From positions 1-8,074 of the forward strand of contig CAMKAB010000034.1 of NCBI GenBank assembly GCA_946410375.1: a stretch of 8,074 nucleotides of DNA, in the 5' to 3' direction. Positions 6,701 to 8,074 of this stretch are shown here, piece by piece. The translations under genes were made by a program, and so were the position numbers. The notes beneath the pieces are model-generated. The model was not told the DNA's origin, did no database searches, and saw only the letters and a list, made by a program, of their open reading frames with translations. Position 1 is the stretch's first letter, and each line of letters begins with the position of its first letter. This DNA is from an uncultured Spirochaetaceae bacterium. Lineage in GTDB: Bacteria > Spirochaetota > Spirochaetia > Sphaerochaetales > Sphaerochaetaceae.

Positions 6701-8074
6701 TCTCTTTTTGAAAATCCCCTTTTTAACTTCGTCCCATGTCCTGAGCAGAGACGGGACGTCAAGTTGCAATGCGCTGCTTTGCCAGAACGCCTCGCCATAC
6801 GTAAGTTTTTCTTTTTTTACGTTTTGATATGATTCTATCAGAGCGAACTCTTTGCCTATTTCTTCTTCGGAAAGGCTTAATATTTCAGATGACGCATTAC
6901 GGCTTTTCAGTGTCTGAATCGCTTCGTAAAAAGATAATAAAACCGAAAGTTCGGAATAAGAGATGTTTTCCCCGATACCGGCTTTGAAATCCGGGACGGG
7001 TTCGCCGTTTCGTTCGTTTTCGGAATCCGTAAAAAATTCCCGCAACTGCATTTTCAGGCTGTGCAATGAATCAGCTATCGCCTTCAGCTCAGTACTCGCA
7101 CTGAGCTCTCCCTCATCGTCAAAGCGCGTCAACTTCAAGAAACGATACGGACTTTCCCTCACGGGACGGAACTTCTGTATGCTTCGCGCATACTCCTTCA
7201 GGTGATTATAAAACTCGTTCAGTCCTTCTTCCGTTTCGAATCGCACGTCCTGATATCGCAAATCAATCGTCGGAATATTTTTGTAGTCCTCATACGCATT
7301 CACAAGACCGAAAAGACTCATCCCGCAATCGGTTTTCCCGTTTACAATATCAACATATCGCGAAAGATATGCATTATCCTTTTCAATCAAAGCCTTATTT
7401 GCGCTGTTATCACCGGTATTCCGATATTCCCTTTCCAGCGCCGTACGCAGCTGGGAAGTAAGATGGGATTTCGTGGTTTTTGTAGAATGAAGTTCCAAAA
7501 TGTAATCGCTCAGGTTCACCTTTTTCAGGTTTCTGTACACCACTTGCAACGCAGCCATTTTCTCAGCCACAAACAGCACCTTCTTTCCCTGTACGATGGA
7601 GTTTACAATCATTCCGGTAATCGTCTGACTTTTTCCCGTTCCGGGAGGACCCTGCAAAATAAAACTATAGCCCCTCGCCGCCGCCTTCACCGCCTGAAGC
7701 TGGCTTTCGTCCAAAGACACAGGCAGTACTTCCTGCGTAAAATCCTCGTCGGACACCTCTGGAAGCGGCTCCTGCGTAAACGTAACCCTCCCCTGAATAA
7801 GACTCGCCACAATCTTGTTGTTTGCCAGTTCTTCCGACTTTTTCCTGAGATCCGACCACATCACAAACTGATCAAAAGAAAAGAGGCCGAGGGCGCACGC
7901 TTCAAGCAACCTCCAATTCGGAATCCGAGCAAGCTCTTCCCTGATAATCGTAAAAATACGCTTAATATCCAAACCGTAGTCGTCTCGAGGAAGATTTTCA
8001 TAATCAAGCCGTGTCTGATAATTAAACTCGTTTCTGAACTTTTCAAAGATACTGTAATTCAGTTCCGCATCCTC
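3701..8074 (-). CDS. Large SF1 helicase with Vsr-like and DUF3320 modules, 5' truncated by window edge
   Basis: The frame is open to the right edge, giving 1457 visible residues (numbered here from the edge); the N-terminus, probably DUF4011-like, is missing. A TTG at 7972 is an internal leucine, because typical family sequence continues upstream of it. Helicase motifs: Walker A GPPGTGKS (142-149), DEAS (782-785), VGDSKQMPPT (805-814), WHYRS (858-862), IQGDERDV (987-994), RLNVAFSRAKK (1024-1034). About 600 residues, partly helical, separate Walker A from DEAS. Residues 1080-1185 resemble a Vsr/DUF559 (REase_MTES_1575-like) fold: KIDIA with D1110, then VMLDG, then GWNLLRVRTIDW. A charged segment (1189-1214) and an acidic, low-complexity linker lead to two winged-helix-like units at about 1281-1352 and 1388-1446, matching DUF3320. 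Expected activity is ATP-driven nucleic acid unwinding, perhaps with cleavage. The architecture recalls the DUF4011-helicase-Vsr defence protein Hhe; defence here is inferred, not shown. Confidence 0.92.
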   Translation of the reverse strand, partial: EDAELNYSIFEKFRNEFNYQTRLDYENLPRDDYGLDIKRIFTIIREELARIPNWRLLEACALGLFSFDQFVMWSDLRKKSEELANNKIVASLIQGRVTFTQEPLPEVSDEDFTQEVLPVSLDESQLQAVKAAARGYSFILQGPPGTGKSQTITGMIVNSIVQGKKVLFVAEKMAALQVVYRNLKKVNLSDYILELHSTKTTKSHLTSQLRTALEREYRNTGDNSANKALIEKDNAYLSRYVDIVNGKTDCGMSLFGLVNAYEDYKNIPTIDLRYQDVRFETEEGLNEFYNHLKEYARSIQKFRPVRESPYRFLKLTRFDDEGELSASTELKAIADSLHSLKMQLREFFTDSENERNGEPVPDFKAGIGENISYSELSVLLSFYEAIQTLKSRNASSEILSLSEEEIGKEFALIESYQNVKKEKLTYGEAFWQSSALQLDVPSLLRTWDEVKKGIFKKRKRDDFISHVRSYVLKGRIIEDNVEKEMRRLAEYISARAEADAIRGSLTAAFYPYAESDNEELTSLKNDLLVVRNAGKKVLSLCSRASDEGKIQSFCEKNYRDADRIGSIAGIIRRISADFERLSAVLNIDSSFYNESLSEVERIASDYKDNLFLIYDKAYCNEQRAWFSGKKYAEPFLEMMLNGDALPEIFTVLKASYYKAQINAVIRSGRELERYGSDDFETLVSELAKAEDDYRRLVVQSIPLRIREYYEKKRANADSGFDLQENLVRRFITRGGKGIPIRALFSECADYITDLCPCVLMSPLSAAQYLEPGKKIFDLVIFDEASQIQTCKAVGAIARGENLVIVGDSKQMPPTNFFKKAFVSDDEDEFSLESEKMKDLESILDDAEVLGLPTSTLSWHYRSKSESLIHFSNKQYYNHRLKTYPSTDSSLSKVVLRRVQGYYEAKAKEPNPYEAEAIVEEIRKRLGNPETSRDSIGVITFSEKQQNAIIRRLDDLFERNAKLAALAHWYENEIDCEDKLIVKNLENIQGDERDVIILSVTFGKNKEGNFVRNFGPINKEGGEKRLNVAFSRAKKLMEVFTIIDVSDFNAESLSRGAKDLKEFLLYAKDGERTDGSVNNNEESVKREIARCLRNEGFECAFNVGLSDFKIDIALSLPEDRNTYFCGVMLDGETLTSSFLTNDRFVLRRSVLQSRGWNLLRVRTIDWYRDKDGVLQALLSEVKTLYGKTCEERERKEREEKERKAKEAEDAAGREIEKGGYGADYNGSAGIQDASDSSEMSDASSANGDLNASDVVFTAYAGAYEVCDLDLTPIESAKLVLQDKSVFESRFRKVLEKEGPIVADLLEKRVLQSFGVKKRGKNIKPFLDGILDGMDLLHTEEESADGERVFVFWQEKYKVWGENVEDRYIQYRSNSQDSKEDGRSVSEIPGIEIRNAMIAAIKEKGGFLRDSLVVETAEKLGFKRKGAAIIQILNNVFERAVQSGKITENKATGEVGIGE

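Noticed and set aside
7970..7972. TTG as the start codon of the helicase
   Set aside because: The same frame stays open for 34 more codons to the window edge and encodes sequence that fits the family (EKFRNEF..LPRDDYGLDIKRI), so the TTG is an internal leucine and the gene is cut by the window.

Overview
The window carries two large genes, both on the minus strand, separated and flanked by long non-coding stretches that are unusually rich in short tandem repeats. The right half (3701 to the right edge) is the 3' part of a very large superfamily 1 helicase with a Vsr/DUF559-like nuclease-fold module and a DUF3320-type C-terminus. Its reading frame stays open through base 8074, so the N-terminus lies outside the window. 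The left half (458-2794) is a complete 778-residue fusion of an XRE-type helix-turn-helix, a cupin and a medium-chain/aryl acyl-CoA synthetase (AMP-forming).

Region by region: 1-208 has no gene, a small perfect inverted repeat and a possible weak terminator reading leftward. 209-448 is a degenerate tandem repeat with spacings of 29 and 19 bases, ending at the ligase stop codon. 458-2794 is the ligase, with a good Shine-Dalgarno sequence. 2818-3067 is a 125-bp unit present twice in tandem directly upstream of the ligase. 3068-3461 has no convincing gene. 3462-3687 is a 46/92-bp higher-order tandem repeat whose units fold into short hairpins, starting 13 bases after the helicase stop codon. 3701-8074 is the helicase.

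The two genes probably do not act together: they share a strand, but 906 bases of repeats lie between them. The ligase looks like metabolic activation of a carboxylic acid to its CoA thioester, with a built-in sensor or autoregulatory head. The helicase resembles large single-gene helicase-nuclease proteins, some of which have been linked to anti-phage defence.

The organism cannot be named from this window. Strong AGGAG-type ribosome binding and moderate GC content point to a bacterium. The XRE-cupin-ligase fusion suggests, weakly, an anaerobe of the Clostridia or Synergistota kind. The most unusual material is non-coding: three unrelated tandem-repeat families, one in each gene-free stretch, two of them with hairpin potential and one with pairing-preserving substitutions between copies.
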